Assembly: GCF_008638345.1 (NCBI RefSeq)
Contig: NZ_VTVA01000009.1
Coordinates: forward strand, 124,001-188,000
DNA from: Pseudomonas saliphila
GTDB taxonomy: Bacteria; Pseudomonadota; Gammaproteobacteria; Pseudomonadales; Pseudomonadaceae
DNA: 64,000 nt
Reading direction: 5' to 3'
This document shows positions 7,454-16,721 of this stretch, piece after piece. Position 1 is the stretch's first letter, and each line of letters begins with the position of its first letter. The notes below the pieces were generated by a model. That model did not search any database. It was given only the letters and a program-made list of their open reading frames with translations, and was not told where the DNA came from. The translations under genes and the position numbers were made by a program.

Positions 7454-9553
7454 ATGCACAAACTCCCTACGCTGGTCCTTGGCGGGCTGACCCTCGCTGT
7501 TCTGACACCTAATCTGCTGGCACAGGAGCGACAACTGAGTCTGCCCGCCCAAGTGGTGCTGGGCAGCGAACGCGGCAACGAAGAGGTGCGGCTACCACTA
7601 GCGCGTGACACCCTCGCTGGCGATCAGATCAGCCCCCAGAGTCTCGGTGCGAATATTTCGGAGTCACTGCAGCGCGTGCCGGGCATCGTTGCCCTCAATC
7701 GGCAGAACTACGCCCAGGACCTGCAGATATCCTCCCGCGGGTTCGGCGCCCGTGCAGCCTTTGGCGTGCGCGGTGTGCGCCTGGTGCAGGATGGTATTCC
7801 GCTGACCATGCCGGACGGCCAGGGCCAGCCAGCCTTGTTCGATCTGGACAGCCTGCAGCGCATTGAAGTACTGCGCGGTCCGCTGACTACGCTGTACGGC
7901 AACGCATCCGGCGGAATCATTCAGGGCTTCACCGGCGAGGCACCCTTCTATCCGACCCTGGACACCCGGACCGCCTTCGGTCCGGACGGGCTGCGCCGCT
8001 CGCGATTGCGCTATGGCGGGCAGCATGGCGATCTGAATGTCAGCGCCAATGTCTCGCGATTGGAAACTGACGGCTATCGCGATCACAGCGATACCCGCCG
8101 CGACCTGGCCAATCTGCGACTGGGCTGGGATATCGACGATGCTTCCAGCCTGACGTTGCTGGTCAACATGCTCGACCAGCCGGACACTGAAGACCCGCTG
8201 GGGCTGACTGCAGACGCCTTGCGGGAGGATCGCCGCCAGGCGGTGCCGGGCGCTTATAGGTTCAATACCCGCAAGTCGGTCACGCACAACCAGGCAGGTT
8301 TGAACTACCAGCGACGTCTGAGCAACGACGATGAGATCACGGTGATGATCTATGGCGGCGAGCGCGACGTGCAGCAATACCTGGCATTCCCCGGTGACGA
8401 TTCCATTCGAAATGGAGTATTGCAGCCCGGAAGTGGCGGCGTGATTGAACTGGATCGCCGTTTCGGTGGTGGCGAACTCGGCTGGCAGCGCGACACCGAG
8501 CTGTTCGGTCTGCCCGTGGAGCTGGCCGCTGGCCTGACCTACGACTATCAGGGCGAAGGCCGCAAGGGCTTCGTTAATAACACTGGCGTCAAAGGCGCAC
8601 TCAAGCGCGATGAATTCAATCGGGTCGACGGCCAGGAAGCCTATCTCATCAGCACCTGGCAGCTGGATCCGCGCTGGAGCCTGACCGCCGGGGTGCGGCA
8701 CAGCCGCATCGAATTCGATTCGGATGATGACTTCCTGTTCGACGGCCAGAACGACAGCGGCAGCGTGCGCTACAACCAGACCAATCCGGCCCTGGGCGTC
8801 AGCTACCAGTGGACCGAGTCAGTCAGTTTATATGCCGCACTCGGCCAGGGTTTTGAAACGCCGACCTTCCAGGAGCTCGCCTACCTGCCCGAAGGCAGCG
8901 GCCTGAATTTCGGACTGGAACCGAGCCTGTCACGCAACGCAGAAATCGGCCTCAAGCTGCGCAGGGAAAACACTCAGGTCAACGTTGCGCTGTTTGAAAG
9001 CCGGGTCAAGGATGAGATCGTCACCGGCCCCGACCAGCTGGACACCGGCCGTTTGACCTATGCCAACGCCGGCCGCTCGACCCGCCGCGGGCTGGAGCTG
9101 TCGATCGATCAGCAGTTCGCCCACGGCGTCGGGGCCTACCTCGCCTACAGTTATCTGGATGGCACCTTCGATCGCTATCGCAACAGTGACGGGGAAGACC
9201 TATCAGGTCGGCAATTGCCGGGCGTGCCGGAACACAGCCTGTTCGCCGAGCTCAGCTGGCAGCCGCCGGGGACCGGCTTCACCACCGCACTGGAGGCGCA
9301 GAGCCTGAGCCAACGCTACGCCACGGACGACAACAGCGCCCAGGCAGCGGGTTACGCCGCATTCAACTGGCGCGCCAGTTACCGGCACGAGATCGGTCAA
9401 CTGGCTCTGGAGCCCTTCGCGCGGATCGACAATCTCGGTGACAAGGAGTACATCGGCTCGCTGATCATCAATGGCGCAGGCAATCGCTTCTATGAGCCAG
9501 CGCCGGACCGCCAATGGCTGGTGGGGCTGGGGCTGCAATATCAGTGGCGATAA
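7454..9553 (+). CDS. pqqU: TonB-dependent receptor, YncD/PqqU-like
   Basis: An outer-membrane receptor of 699 residues with a signal peptide (about 24 residues, ending LLAQ). The plug domain contains NRQNYAQDLQ, SRGFGARAAFG and MPDGQGQ, then VEVLRGP-type sequence and a 22-strand barrel ending in RFYEPAPDRQWLVG and a terminal aromatic-rich strand. These motifs closely match my recall of E. coli YncD, later described as PqqU, which takes up pyrroloquinoline quinone. Ligand identity here is by resemblance only. A GTG at 7436 overlaps the peptidase stop in the TGTGA region, but ATG 7454 gives the proper signal peptide. It lies 14 bp after the NAGGN peptidase gene, so it may be cotranscribed. Confidence 0.82.
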   Translation: MHKLPTLVLGGLTLAVLTPNLLAQERQLSLPAQVVLGSERGNEEVRLPLARDTLAGDQISPQSLGANISESLQRVPGIVALNRQNYAQDLQISSRGFGARAAFGVRGVRLVQDGIPLTMPDGQGQPALFDLDSLQRIEVLRGPLTTLYGNASGGIIQGFTGEAPFYPTLDTRTAFGPDGLRRSRLRYGGQHGDLNVSANVSRLETDGYRDHSDTRRDLANLRLGWDIDDASSLTLLVNMLDQPDTEDPLGLTADALREDRRQAVPGAYRFNTRKSVTHNQAGLNYQRRLSNDDEITVMIYGGERDVQQYLAFPGDDSIRNGVLQPGSGGVIELDRRFGGGELGWQRDTELFGLPVELAAGLTYDYQGEGRKGFVNNTGVKGALKRDEFNRVDGQEAYLISTWQLDPRWSLTAGVRHSRIEFDSDDDFLFDGQNDSGSVRYNQTNPALGVSYQWTESVSLYAALGQGFETPTFQELAYLPEGSGLNFGLEPSLSRNAEIGLKLRRENTQVNVALFESRVKDEIVTGPDQLDTGRLTYANAGRSTRRGLELSIDQQFAHGVGAYLAYSYLDGTFDRYRNSDGEDLSGRQLPGVPEHSLFAELSWQPPGTGFTTALEAQSLSQRYATDDNSAQAAGYAAFNWRASYRHEIGQLALEPFARIDNLGDKEYIGSLIINGAGNRFYEPAPDRQWLVGLGLQYQWR

Positions 9554-9954
9554 GCTGAACGTGAGCATCGGTGCATTTAGTCCCGATGGCACGATCTGTG
9601 GAAGGCCCGGTTCCATCCTGGCCAGCGTTAGCTGGCGACGACGCTGATCGAGGAAGAACTCGTCGCTCTCCGTAGCGCCGGCTTTTATTTCGGGCAGCGT
9701 GCCTGACGGCGACGCCTAGGGTACGAGCTGGTGCTCGAACTCCCCGGTAAACCCGCTCCCACCTCGCGAGCCCGAACAGCCGATTACCCTCGCTGCGTAT
9801 GAGCGTGCCGGCTAACTTTCAATATATTAAACAAGTCCTCCCATTCGGCCTGAAATTTAGCTCTGGGGAGGCTTCTTTGTTTGCTATTTTTTACATAGAC
9901 TCGGTCCGAATCTATCCGTCATCGTCATCGCCGGTCCGCGCCAGGAGCCACCCC
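9554..9954. other. Intergenic region without a gene
   Basis: About 400 bp between the TonB receptor and the aminotransferase. It contains a small hairpin (GCCAGC-GTTA-GCTGGC, 9621-9636) and an AT-rich stretch from about 9820 to 9900 that probably holds the aminotransferase promoter. An in-frame ATG at 9799 extends the aminotransferase frame, but its product has no family resemblance. No convincing small gene was seen. Confidence 0.5.
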
Positions 9955-11295
9955 ATGAACAGCATGCAGCCACCCATCGATGCCGCGCAGGATCTCAGTC
10001 TTGATCCGTACTGGATGCCCTTTACGGCCAACCGTCAGTTCAAGGCGCGGCCGCGTTTGCTCGAGAGCGCTCAGGGCATGTTCTATACCGATGTTCAAGG
10101 GCGTGAAGTGCTGGACGGCACCGCCGGGCTGTGGTGCTGCAACGCCGGACACGGCCGCCAGGAAATCACCGAGGCAGTCAGCAAGCAGATCGGCAAGCTG
10201 GATTACGCACCCTCCTTCCAGATGGGGCATCCGCTGGCCTTCCAGCTGGCTGAACGGCTGGTGGACATTGCTCCGGCGGGGCTCAACCGCGTATTTTTTA
10301 CCAACTCGGGTTCGGAATCGGTGGACACTGCGCTGAAGATTGCCCTGGCCTATCAACGAGGCCGCGGCCAGGGCAACCGAACCCGTCTGATCGGCCGTGA
10401 ACTGGGCTATCACGGCGTGGGCTTTGGCGGCATTTCGGTCGGCGGTCTGGTTAACAACCGCCGAGCCTTTGGCGCCTTGCTGCCCGGCGTCGATCACCTG
10501 CCGCACACGCTGGATATCAAGCGCAACGCCTTCACCCGGGGCCTGCCTAAACAGGGCATGGAACTGGCAGACGATCTGGAGCGCATTATCGCCCTGCATG
10601 GCGGCGAAAATATCGCCGCCGTAATTGTCGAGCCCATGGCCGGATCCGCCGGCGTCATCCTGCCGCCGCAGGGCTATCTCAAACGCCTGCGCGAGATCAC
10701 CAGCAAACACGACATTCTGCTGATTTTTGATGAAGTCATTACCGGCTTTGGCCGCCTGGGCGAACCTTTCGCAGCGCAGCGCTGGGAGGTAACGCCGGAT
10801 ATCATCACCACCGCCAAGGGGCTGACCAACGGTGCGATTCCGATGGGCGCGGTATTGGTCAGCGAGCAGATTCAGGATGTATTCATGCAGGGCTCGGAGA
10901 GCGTTATCGAGCTGTTCCACGGCTACACCTATTCCGGTCATCCGGTCGCCGCGGCTGCCGCCTTGGCGACCCTGGATATCTACGCCAGCGACGGCCTGCT
11001 GACCCGCGCGCAGCAGCTGGAAATTTACTGGCAGGAGGCATTGCACAGCCTGAAGGATCTGCACCACGTGATTGATATCCGCAATGCGGGCCTGGTGGGC
11101 GCGGTGCATCTGGCCAGCCGCGACGGCGCTCCCGGCGCGCGCGGTTACGAGGTATTCGAAGAATGCTTCTGGGACGGACTGATGGTGCGCTGCACCGGCG
11201 ACATCATCGCCCTGTCGCCGCCCCTGATTCTCGAAAAAACCCATATCGACCGTATTGTCGAAACGCTGGCAAAGGTAATCCGGCGTACGCCCTAA
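9955..11295 (+). CDS. Class III aminotransferase, omega-amino acid:pyruvate type
   Basis: A 446-residue pyridoxal-phosphate enzyme of the class III (omega) aminotransferase family, resembling beta-alanine:pyruvate transaminase. LIFDEVITGFGR carries the PLP-ring aspartate, and TTAKGLTNG (about residue 286) holds the Schiff-base lysine. FTNSGSES forms the phosphate-binding turn, and the N-terminal WMPFTANRQFKA is typical of the beta-alanine/omega-amino acid group. ATG 9955 is chosen because CAGGAG lies 8 nt upstream. It stands alone and may feed amino-group removal from beta-alanine or polyamine breakdown products. The exact amine donor cannot be told from sequence. Confidence 0.88.
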   Translation: MNSMQPPIDAAQDLSLDPYWMPFTANRQFKARPRLLESAQGMFYTDVQGREVLDGTAGLWCCNAGHGRQEITEAVSKQIGKLDYAPSFQMGHPLAFQLAERLVDIAPAGLNRVFFTNSGSESVDTALKIALAYQRGRGQGNRTRLIGRELGYHGVGFGGISVGGLVNNRRAFGALLPGVDHLPHTLDIKRNAFTRGLPKQGMELADDLERIIALHGGENIAAVIVEPMAGSAGVILPPQGYLKRLREITSKHDILLIFDEVITGFGRLGEPFAAQRWEVTPDIITTAKGLTNGAIPMGAVLVSEQIQDVFMQGSESVIELFHGYTYSGHPVAAAAALATLDIYASDGLLTRAQQLEIYWQEALHSLKDLHHVIDIRNAGLVGAVHLASRDGAPGARGYEVFEECFWDGLMVRCTGDIIALSPPLILEKTHIDRIVETLAKVIRRTP

Positions 11296-11812
11296 GCCGC
11301 AAATAGCGGAGTCGCCACCTCGACCAGTCCCCCCTTTGAAAAAGGGGGCTAGGGGGATTCGGGCTTAAACAAACCCCGATGCGACCCCATCCGCCACAAT
11401 CTCCGCTGCAGATTGCCCCCACTCGATAACTCACCAGTCATGGTATCGCTGCCGCGATCACCTCTTTCTTGCGGGCACACCATGGTCTAAACGTGACTGA
11501 CGGGTTACATTCCTCGTCAACCAATGCATTCAAGACCATAATTTTCCCTGGATTGTTAAGAGGCTTCGAGAACCAACCACGCAACAGTCTGATGAGACCC
11601 GTTGGAGTCACCTGGCAGACCGCGCTCGCGAAAGCGCTTACGGATTGCCATGAGTGTGCCGAGCGCGATTCCTGACTGAAATACTGGTTCTCGTAAAATG
11701 CTTCAGGATGAGTGGCCAGACCGGGTCTAGCGCCCGGCGACCGACCATTCAATTCAGCCTGATCGCCAAGCATGGCGAACAGGCGCCGGGGTACAGCGAG
11801 GAGTCCTGCGAG
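11296..11812. other. Long intergenic region upstream of fabY
   Basis: About 520 bp without a convincing gene. Open frames on both strands (for example 11438-11773 minus) have no recognisable family features or ribosome site. Apart from the C-rich palindrome at its left end I see no repeat. The fabY promoter presumably lies in the right half. Confidence 0.45.
11330..11348. repeat. C-rich/G-rich palindromic repeat
   Basis: Perfect 8-bp stem CCCCCTTT-GAA-AAAGGGGG, followed by CTAGGGGGATTCGGG. It resembles a short dispersed repeat of many proteobacterial genomes, from memory. It lies 35 bp after the aminotransferase stop and could also stop transcription, though there is no T-run. Confidence 0.5.
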
Positions 11813-13720
11813 ATGTCGCGTTTACCAGTCATTGTCGGGTTCGGTGGATACAACGCCGCTGGCCGTAGCTCGTTCCATCACGGCTTTCGCCGCACCATCA
11901 TCGAATCCCTGAGTCCGGCCGACCGACAGCAGATGCTGGCCGGGCTCGCCGTGCTCATGAAACTGGTACGCGTGGAAGGCGATAGCTACCTCGACGATGA
12001 CGACCAGCCGCTGAGCCTTCAGGACATTGAACAGCGTTTCGGCGATCAGATTCTCGACGGCACCCTGGTGCGCCGCGTCGAGAAACGTCATCTGGACGTC
12101 GATGCGGCGCACTGGCACAAGAATCTGACGGTGACCGGCGAGGCCGGCAAACCCTTCTCCTTCATCACCCTGGCCAAGCAGTTGCCCGAACCTCTGCCCT
12201 CCGACTGGGTGGTCGAGCCGCTGAACGCCGCTGAAGTGCTGGTCACCATGTACGACGGCTGTGACCTCAAGGTCGACAGTTATCGCGCGCTGGCGGTGAA
12301 GTCCGCCGGACAACTGCCCAGTGGCTTTGAGCCCGGCGAGCAATACACCTCACGCTTTCACCCCCGCGGCCTGCAGATGACCATCGTTGCCGCCACCGAC
12401 GCCCTGCGCTCCAGTGGTATCGCCTGGGACGACATCACCCAGCGCATACAGCCAGACGAAGTGGCCGTGTTCGCCAGCAGCATCATGAGCCAGCTCGACG
12501 AATTCAGTTTCGGCGGCATGATGCAGTCGCGACTCAAGGGCAACCGGGTCAGTGCCAAGCAACTTGCACTGGGCCTGAACAGCATGCCGGCCGATTTCAT
12601 CAACGCCTATATCCTCGGTAGCGTCGGCACTACCGGCGCCATCACCGGTGCCTGCGCCAGCTTCCTGTACAACCTGCAGAAAGCCACTGAGATGATCACC
12701 AGCGGCCGGGCCCGGGTGGCACTGGTCGGCAGCAGCGAGGCGCCGATCACCCAGGAATGCATCGAAGGTTACGGCGCCATGGGCGCGCTGGGCACCGAGG
12801 AAGGTCTGCGCAATATCGAAGGCAAGGCCGACGTCGACTTCCGCCGCGCCAGTCGGCCCTTCGGACAGAATTGCGGCTTTACGCTGGCCGAATCCAGTCA
12901 GTTTTTCCTGCTGATGGATGACGAGCTGGCGATGGAGCTGGGCGCCGATATCCACGGCGCAGTGCCGGATGTATTCGTCAGCGCCGACGGCTACAAGAAA
13001 TCGATCTCCGCACCCGGACCCGGTAATTATCTGACCATGGCCAAATGTGTGCACAGCGCCATGCAGATTCTCGGTGAAGACAGCGTGCGGCAGCGCAGCT
13101 TCGTGCATGCGCATGGCTCCAGCACACCGGCCAACCGGGTAACCGAGTCAGAACTGCTGGACCGCGTCGCCGGTGCCTTCGGCATTGCCGACTGGCCGGT
13201 GGCCGCGGTGAAGGCCTTTGTCGGCCATTCGCTGGCCAGCGCCAGCGGCGACCAACTGGCTTCGGCGTTGGGCACCTTCAAATATCAGATCATCCCCGGC
13301 ATCAAGACCATTGATGAAGTCGCGGATGACGTGCATCAGCAGCAGCTGCGCATCAGCACCCATGATGTCGATCGCACACAGGACCCGCTTGAGGTCTGCT
13401 TTATCAATTCCAAAGGCTTCGGCGGCAACAATGCGAGCGCGGTGGTGCTGGCCCCACAGGTGGTCGAGCGGATGCTCCGCAAGCGCCACGGTGAAGAGCG
13501 TTTCGCCGAGTATGCTGATCGCCGTGAAGCTGTCCGTGCCGCCGCGCAGGCCTACGACCAGCGCGCCACGAAAGGTCAGCTGGAGGTGATCTACAAGTTT
13601 GGCCAGGACATGATCGATGACCGGCAGATCGAGATCTCAACCGAGCAGATGACAGTGCCGGGCTTTAGCCAGCCGCTGGTGTTTCGCAAGGATGACCGTT
13701 TCAGCGACATGCTCGACTAA
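11813..13720 (+). CDS. fabY: Beta-ketoacyl-ACP synthase FabY
   Basis: A 635-residue condensing enzyme. The N-terminus SRLPVIVGFGGYNAAGRSS and the length match FabY of P. aeruginosa, which starts fatty-acid synthesis by condensing acetyl-CoA with malonyl-ACP in place of FabH. The thiolase-fold catalytic set is visible: Cys in TGACASFLYN (about 279), His in HAHGSST (about 431) and His in GHSLASASG (about 470). ATG 11813 has GAGGAG about 9 nt upstream, while the open frame continues to an ATG at 11654 through residues unlike the family. It is monocistronic, with hairpins downstream and a long upstream region. Confidence 0.92.
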   Translation: MSRLPVIVGFGGYNAAGRSSFHHGFRRTIIESLSPADRQQMLAGLAVLMKLVRVEGDSYLDDDDQPLSLQDIEQRFGDQILDGTLVRRVEKRHLDVDAAHWHKNLTVTGEAGKPFSFITLAKQLPEPLPSDWVVEPLNAAEVLVTMYDGCDLKVDSYRALAVKSAGQLPSGFEPGEQYTSRFHPRGLQMTIVAATDALRSSGIAWDDITQRIQPDEVAVFASSIMSQLDEFSFGGMMQSRLKGNRVSAKQLALGLNSMPADFINAYILGSVGTTGAITGACASFLYNLQKATEMITSGRARVALVGSSEAPITQECIEGYGAMGALGTEEGLRNIEGKADVDFRRASRPFGQNCGFTLAESSQFFLLMDDELAMELGADIHGAVPDVFVSADGYKKSISAPGPGNYLTMAKCVHSAMQILGEDSVRQRSFVHAHGSSTPANRVTESELLDRVAGAFGIADWPVAAVKAFVGHSLASASGDQLASALGTFKYQIIPGIKTIDEVADDVHQQQLRISTHDVDRTQDPLEVCFINSKGFGGNNASAVVLAPQVVERMLRKRHGEERFAEYADRREAVRAAAQAYDQRATKGQLEVIYKFGQDMIDDRQIEISTEQMTVPGFSQPLVFRKDDRFSDMLD

Positions 13721-13731
13721 AGCTCCCCGAA

Positions 13732-13772
13732 GCAGGGGCAAGTGCAGAATCAAACACGCACCTGGCCCCTGC
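13732..13772. terminator. Hairpin after fabY
   Basis: GCAGGGGC and GCCCCTGC, with inner GTGC/GCAC pairing, form a long stem 12 nt after the fabY stop. It is followed by CAAAAC rather than a T-run, so this is a probable but not classical terminator. Confidence 0.45.
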
Positions 13773-14001
13773 CAAAACAGATTCATCCGCAATCCTTACC
13801 GCACCTTTCCCTTGAGTTGTAGTCCATAACTTGGAACCGTTGAAACCTCTGAAAACGCAACGAGCGAAGTCAGGCCAGACGCAACTGAAGTAAAAGCGCA
13901 GTATGCGTAGGTAAGTGAGTATTAACGCGAGATGTCATGTCGCATGGTCTGCCCGGTCGCTATCAGGGTTTCGTGAGCATTCAGGTCAAAGGAGCATACA
14001 T

Positions 14002-14352
14002 ATGTCATTCAGTAAGCAAGTATCAGCTGCCCGTAAAGAAGCCGAAAAAGAAGCGCACCACCTGGGTTCGGTTGCCCGCCGTTTTTACAAAGACGCCTCC
14101 AAGGAGTCCAGCCACGGCCTCAACATGCTGCAGAAACGTGCGCGCCACACCATGCATGACATGCATCTTGGCGATCACGGCAATCGCGCCTCCCACTCGC
14201 TGCAACAGGCCGGTCAGATGGTCAAGCAGCATCCTGTGGTCACCCTGGCTATTGCCGCCGGCGCCTTTGCACTGGTCGCGTATTTCCTGACCAAGCCACG
14301 CAATGAACATACCCGCCAGGTCGGAACCGATAGCAGCCAGACGCCGTTGTAA
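14002..14352 (+). CDS. Small membrane-anchored protein, DUF883-like
   Basis: A 116-residue protein with a highly charged, helical N-terminal part (AARKEAEKEAH) and one hydrophobic segment near residues 76-94 (VVTLAIAAGAFALVAYFLT), then a short polar tail. This layout resembles the DUF883/ElaB-YqjD type of small inner-membrane proteins that can associate with ribosomes in stationary phase, but the match is by architecture only. ATG 14002 follows AAAGGAG by 7 nt. An earlier in-frame start at 13915 lacks a ribosome site. It is a single-gene unit. Confidence 0.7.
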   Translation: MSFSKQVSAARKEAEKEAHHLGSVARRFYKDASKESSHGLNMLQKRARHTMHDMHLGDHGNRASHSLQQAGQMVKQHPVVTLAIAAGAFALVAYFLTKPRNEHTRQVGTDSSQTPL

Positions 14353-14364
14353 GCACTACCTAGG

Positions 14365-14386
14365 CGCCGCTGGCATTCCAGCGGCG
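14365..14386. terminator. Hairpin after the small membrane protein gene
   Basis: Perfect 9-bp stem CGCCGCTGG-CATT-CCAGCGGCG starting 13 nt after the stop codon. There is no T-run, but it is well placed as a transcript end. Confidence 0.5.
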
Positions 14387-14473
14387 TCGCGCCTGTCACA
14401 ATATCCTGCCTTGATGCTGCCACCCCAGACACCGTACAGTTCAGCTATCTGTCTCAACTGAACCGAGGTCAGC

Positions 14474-15637
14474 ATGTCGCCCTTCAGCTTCGCCACCACT
14501 GCACAAATCCTTTGCGAACCCGGCTCTGCCCAGCGCCTGGCCGACCTCTGCCATGAGCGCGAGGTCCACCGCGTGCTGATAGTGACCGATCCCGGCATCA
14601 TCCAGCTAGGCTTGCTCGACGATATTTTTCCCGGCTTTGCGCAAGGCGGCATCGAGTACCAGATATTCGATGCGGTGGCGGCTGACCCGCCGGAAGCGGT
14701 GGTCCTGGCTGCAGTGGAACAGGCCCGAGCCATGCAGGCCGAGCTGGTGGTCGGCTTCGGCGGCGGCAGTTCCATGGATGTAGCCAAGCTGGTCGCGCTG
14801 CTGGGGCACCCCGAGTGCAAGCAGCAGTTGTCTGATATCTATGGCGTGGGCAACGCGCGGGGTCGGCGTTTGCCACTGATCCAGGTCCCCACCACGGCGG
14901 GAACCGGTTCGGAAGTCACCCAGATCGCGATCATCACCACTGGTGAAACCACCAAGATGGGCGTGGTCTCGCCATTGCTGTTGCCTGATCTGGCCGTACT
15001 CGATGCAGACCTCACGCTCGGCCTTCCACCCGCCGTCACCGCCGCCACCGGCATCGATGCCATGGTGCATGCCATCGAGGCCTACACCAGCAAGGTCAAG
15101 AAGAACCCGCTGTCTGACATGCTCGCCCGGGAAGCCCTACGCCTGCTCTCGGCCAACCTGAGCGAGGCCGTGCATAACGGACAGAACCGTGAAGCTCGTC
15201 AGGCCATGTTGCTCGGCGCCCTGCTCGCGGGTCAGGCCTTTGCCAATGCGCCGGTTGCAGCCGTGCACGCGCTGGCCTATCCGCTGGGCGGGCATTTTCA
15301 TATCCCGCATGGCCTGTCCAATGCCCTGGTGCTACCGGCGGTGATCGAATACAACGCCTCCCACGCCGCGCCGCTCTACGCCGAGCTGGCTCCTATTGTC
15401 GTGGGCGATAAGCTGGAGCCCGGCGACGATGCGAGCCTGACCGCACAGCTGGTGGCTGCACTGTCCAGACTCAGCCCGGACAATGGCTTGCCTAGCCGTT
15501 TGCGCGATGCCGGGGTACCAGAGGACAGTTTGCCCATACTCGCCCGCGACGCGATGCTTCAGCAGCGTTTGCTGATCAATAACCCCCGCGAGCTGAGCGA
15601 AGCCGACGCCCTGGCCATCTACCAGAAAGCCTATTGA
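14474..15637 (+). CDS. Iron-containing alcohol dehydrogenase
   Basis: A 387-residue group III alcohol dehydrogenase that interconverts an alcohol and aldehyde with NAD(H). The coenzyme-binding GGGSSMDVAK is at about residues 95-104, PTTAGTGSE near 138, and the metal ligands are in the stretch DAMVHAIEAY and GGHFHIPHGLSNA (about 270-283). Length and motifs fit the Fe-ADH family well. It is followed 58 bp later by a hotdog thioesterase gene. The substrate is unknown, and Fe-ADH members range from ethanol to hydroxyacid and maleylacetate reduction. Confidence 0.9.
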   Translation: MSPFSFATTAQILCEPGSAQRLADLCHEREVHRVLIVTDPGIIQLGLLDDIFPGFAQGGIEYQIFDAVAADPPEAVVLAAVEQARAMQAELVVGFGGGSSMDVAKLVALLGHPECKQQLSDIYGVGNARGRRLPLIQVPTTAGTGSEVTQIAIITTGETTKMGVVSPLLLPDLAVLDADLTLGLPPAVTAATGIDAMVHAIEAYTSKVKKNPLSDMLAREALRLLSANLSEAVHNGQNREARQAMLLGALLAGQAFANAPVAAVHALAYPLGGHFHIPHGLSNALVLPAVIEYNASHAAPLYAELAPIVVGDKLEPGDDASLTAQLVAALSRLSPDNGLPSRLRDAGVPEDSLPILARDAMLQQRLLINNPRELSEADALAIYQKAY

Positions 15638-15653
15638 TACATATTGATCTACA

Positions 15654-15679
15654 GGGCCGCCGACCCGTTGTCGGGGCCC
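15654..15679. repeat. GC-rich hairpin between ADH and thioesterase
   Basis: GGGCC-G-CCGAC, loop CCGTT, GTCGG-GGCCC pair into a near-perfect stem with one bulged base. It may modulate read-through into the thioesterase gene or stabilise the transcript. Confidence 0.35.
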
Positions 15680-15695
15680 GCTCTCAGGACACCCC

Positions 15696-16130
15696 ATGAT
15701 CGAAACCGAGAACGCTTCACGTCGGTACTACCCCTACCTGCACCCCATCACCACCCGCTGGCACGACAACGATCTGTACGGCCATATCAACAACGTCACC
15801 TACTATGCGTTCTTCGACAGCGCAGTGAACAGCTGGCTGATCGAACAGGGCGGCCTGGATATCCACAACGGCGAACAGGTAGCTTTCGTGGTCAGCTCGG
15901 CCTGTGAATACTTCAAGCCGGCGGCCTTCCCTGAACGCATTGAGGTTGGCGTTCGCGTGGGCAAGCTGGGCAACAGCTCGGTGCATTACGAACTGGCGGT
16001 GTTCAAGGCCGGCGAAGAAGCGCCCTGCGCGGCCGGGCGCTTTGTACATGTGTTTGTCGAGCGCAGCAGCAACCGCTCATGCGCCATCCCCGCCGGACCG
16101 CGCGCGGCGCTGGAACGGTTGATGATTTGA
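15696..16130 (+). CDS. Acyl-CoA thioesterase, 4-hydroxybenzoyl-CoA thioesterase-like
   Basis: A 144-residue hotdog-fold protein. The segment RWHDNDLYGHINNVTYYAFFD (from about residue 18) is the hallmark of the YbgC/4HBT group, with the catalytic Asp in DNDLYGHINN. It should hydrolyse an acyl-CoA thioester in the cytosol. It is probably cotranscribed with the upstream alcohol dehydrogenase. Its stop codon is only 3 bp from the end of the opposing pgaD gene, leaving no room for a separate terminator. Substrate chain length is not predictable. Confidence 0.88.
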   Translation: MIETENASRRYYPYLHPITTRWHDNDLYGHINNVTYYAFFDSAVNSWLIEQGGLDIHNGEQVAFVVSSACEYFKPAAFPERIEVGVRVGKLGNSSVHYELAVFKAGEEAPCAAGRFVHVFVERSSNRSCAIPAGPRAALERLMI

Positions 16131-16133
16131 GCC

Positions 16134-16721
16134 TCAGTGTCTGGTTTGCCCGTTGATAACGTCGGTCTTTGGCAGGGAAACGAGGCTTTCGGCTCCGTGG
16201 GTTGCGCTGAACGTCTGCCAGGCGTGGGACGCGTTATCCACAGCGATCATTACCACCTCCGGCTTGTCTGGTAGTTTGGACACACCGTAACGCGCCTCGA
16301 CCTCGGGCATATCCACTGACAGAAAATGACCATGCTCGTCATTATGGACAGTCTGCACCTGCTGCTCCTGTACCAGCTGCAGCAATCGATGCTCCACCCT
16401 GAAACTATTCGACAGCGCCTCATCACTCATGATCGGCACCCACTTGCGGCGGGTGAATCTTGCCGCCCGCTTCTCGCGGAAAGTGGCCCAGGTACTCAAG
16501 ACGATAGCAATCGACAGGCTCAAGACCAGATAAAACAGCAAGCTTTCCAGGCCGAATAGCAGCAGCGCATCCATTTCGATACGCAGGCCTTGGCTTTGCT
16601 CAGCCAGCAGTCCAGCGATGCCGATATACAGCAACCAGGCTAACAGCCCCCAGGCAGCCAAGGTGAAAGCGGTATCAATCAATTTCGGCATCCAGTGCCT
16701 TGGTGTGCAGATAAGAGTCAT
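16134..16721 (-). CDS. pgaD: Poly-N-acetylglucosamine synthesis protein PgaD
   Basis: A 195-residue inner-membrane protein and the last gene of the pga operon. Two hydrophobic helices near residues 13-36 and 50-72 are followed by a cytoplasmic tail, as in PgaD, the small partner that joins PgaC and binds cyclic di-GMP with it. The [17 protein letters not shown] start also fits the family. ATG 16721 overlaps the pgaC stop as ATGA, which sets the start, although the open frame continues a further 113 codons upstream inside pgaC. The C-terminal 100 residues are polar and longer than in E. coli PgaD by my recollection. Confidence 0.88.
   Translation of the reverse strand: MTLICTPRHWMPKLIDTAFTLAAWGLLAWLLYIGIAGLLAEQSQGLRIEMDALLLFGLESLLFYLVLSLSIAIVLSTWATFREKRAARFTRRKWVPIMSDEALSNSFRVEHRLLQLVQEQQVQTVHNDEHGHFLSVDMPEVEARYGVSKLPDKPEVVMIAVDNASHAWQTFSATHGAESLVSLPKTDVINGQTRH

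Noticed and set aside
11438-11773. Minus-strand open frame between the aminotransferase and fabY
   Set aside because: There is no ribosome site, no recognisable product and no conserved-looking composition.
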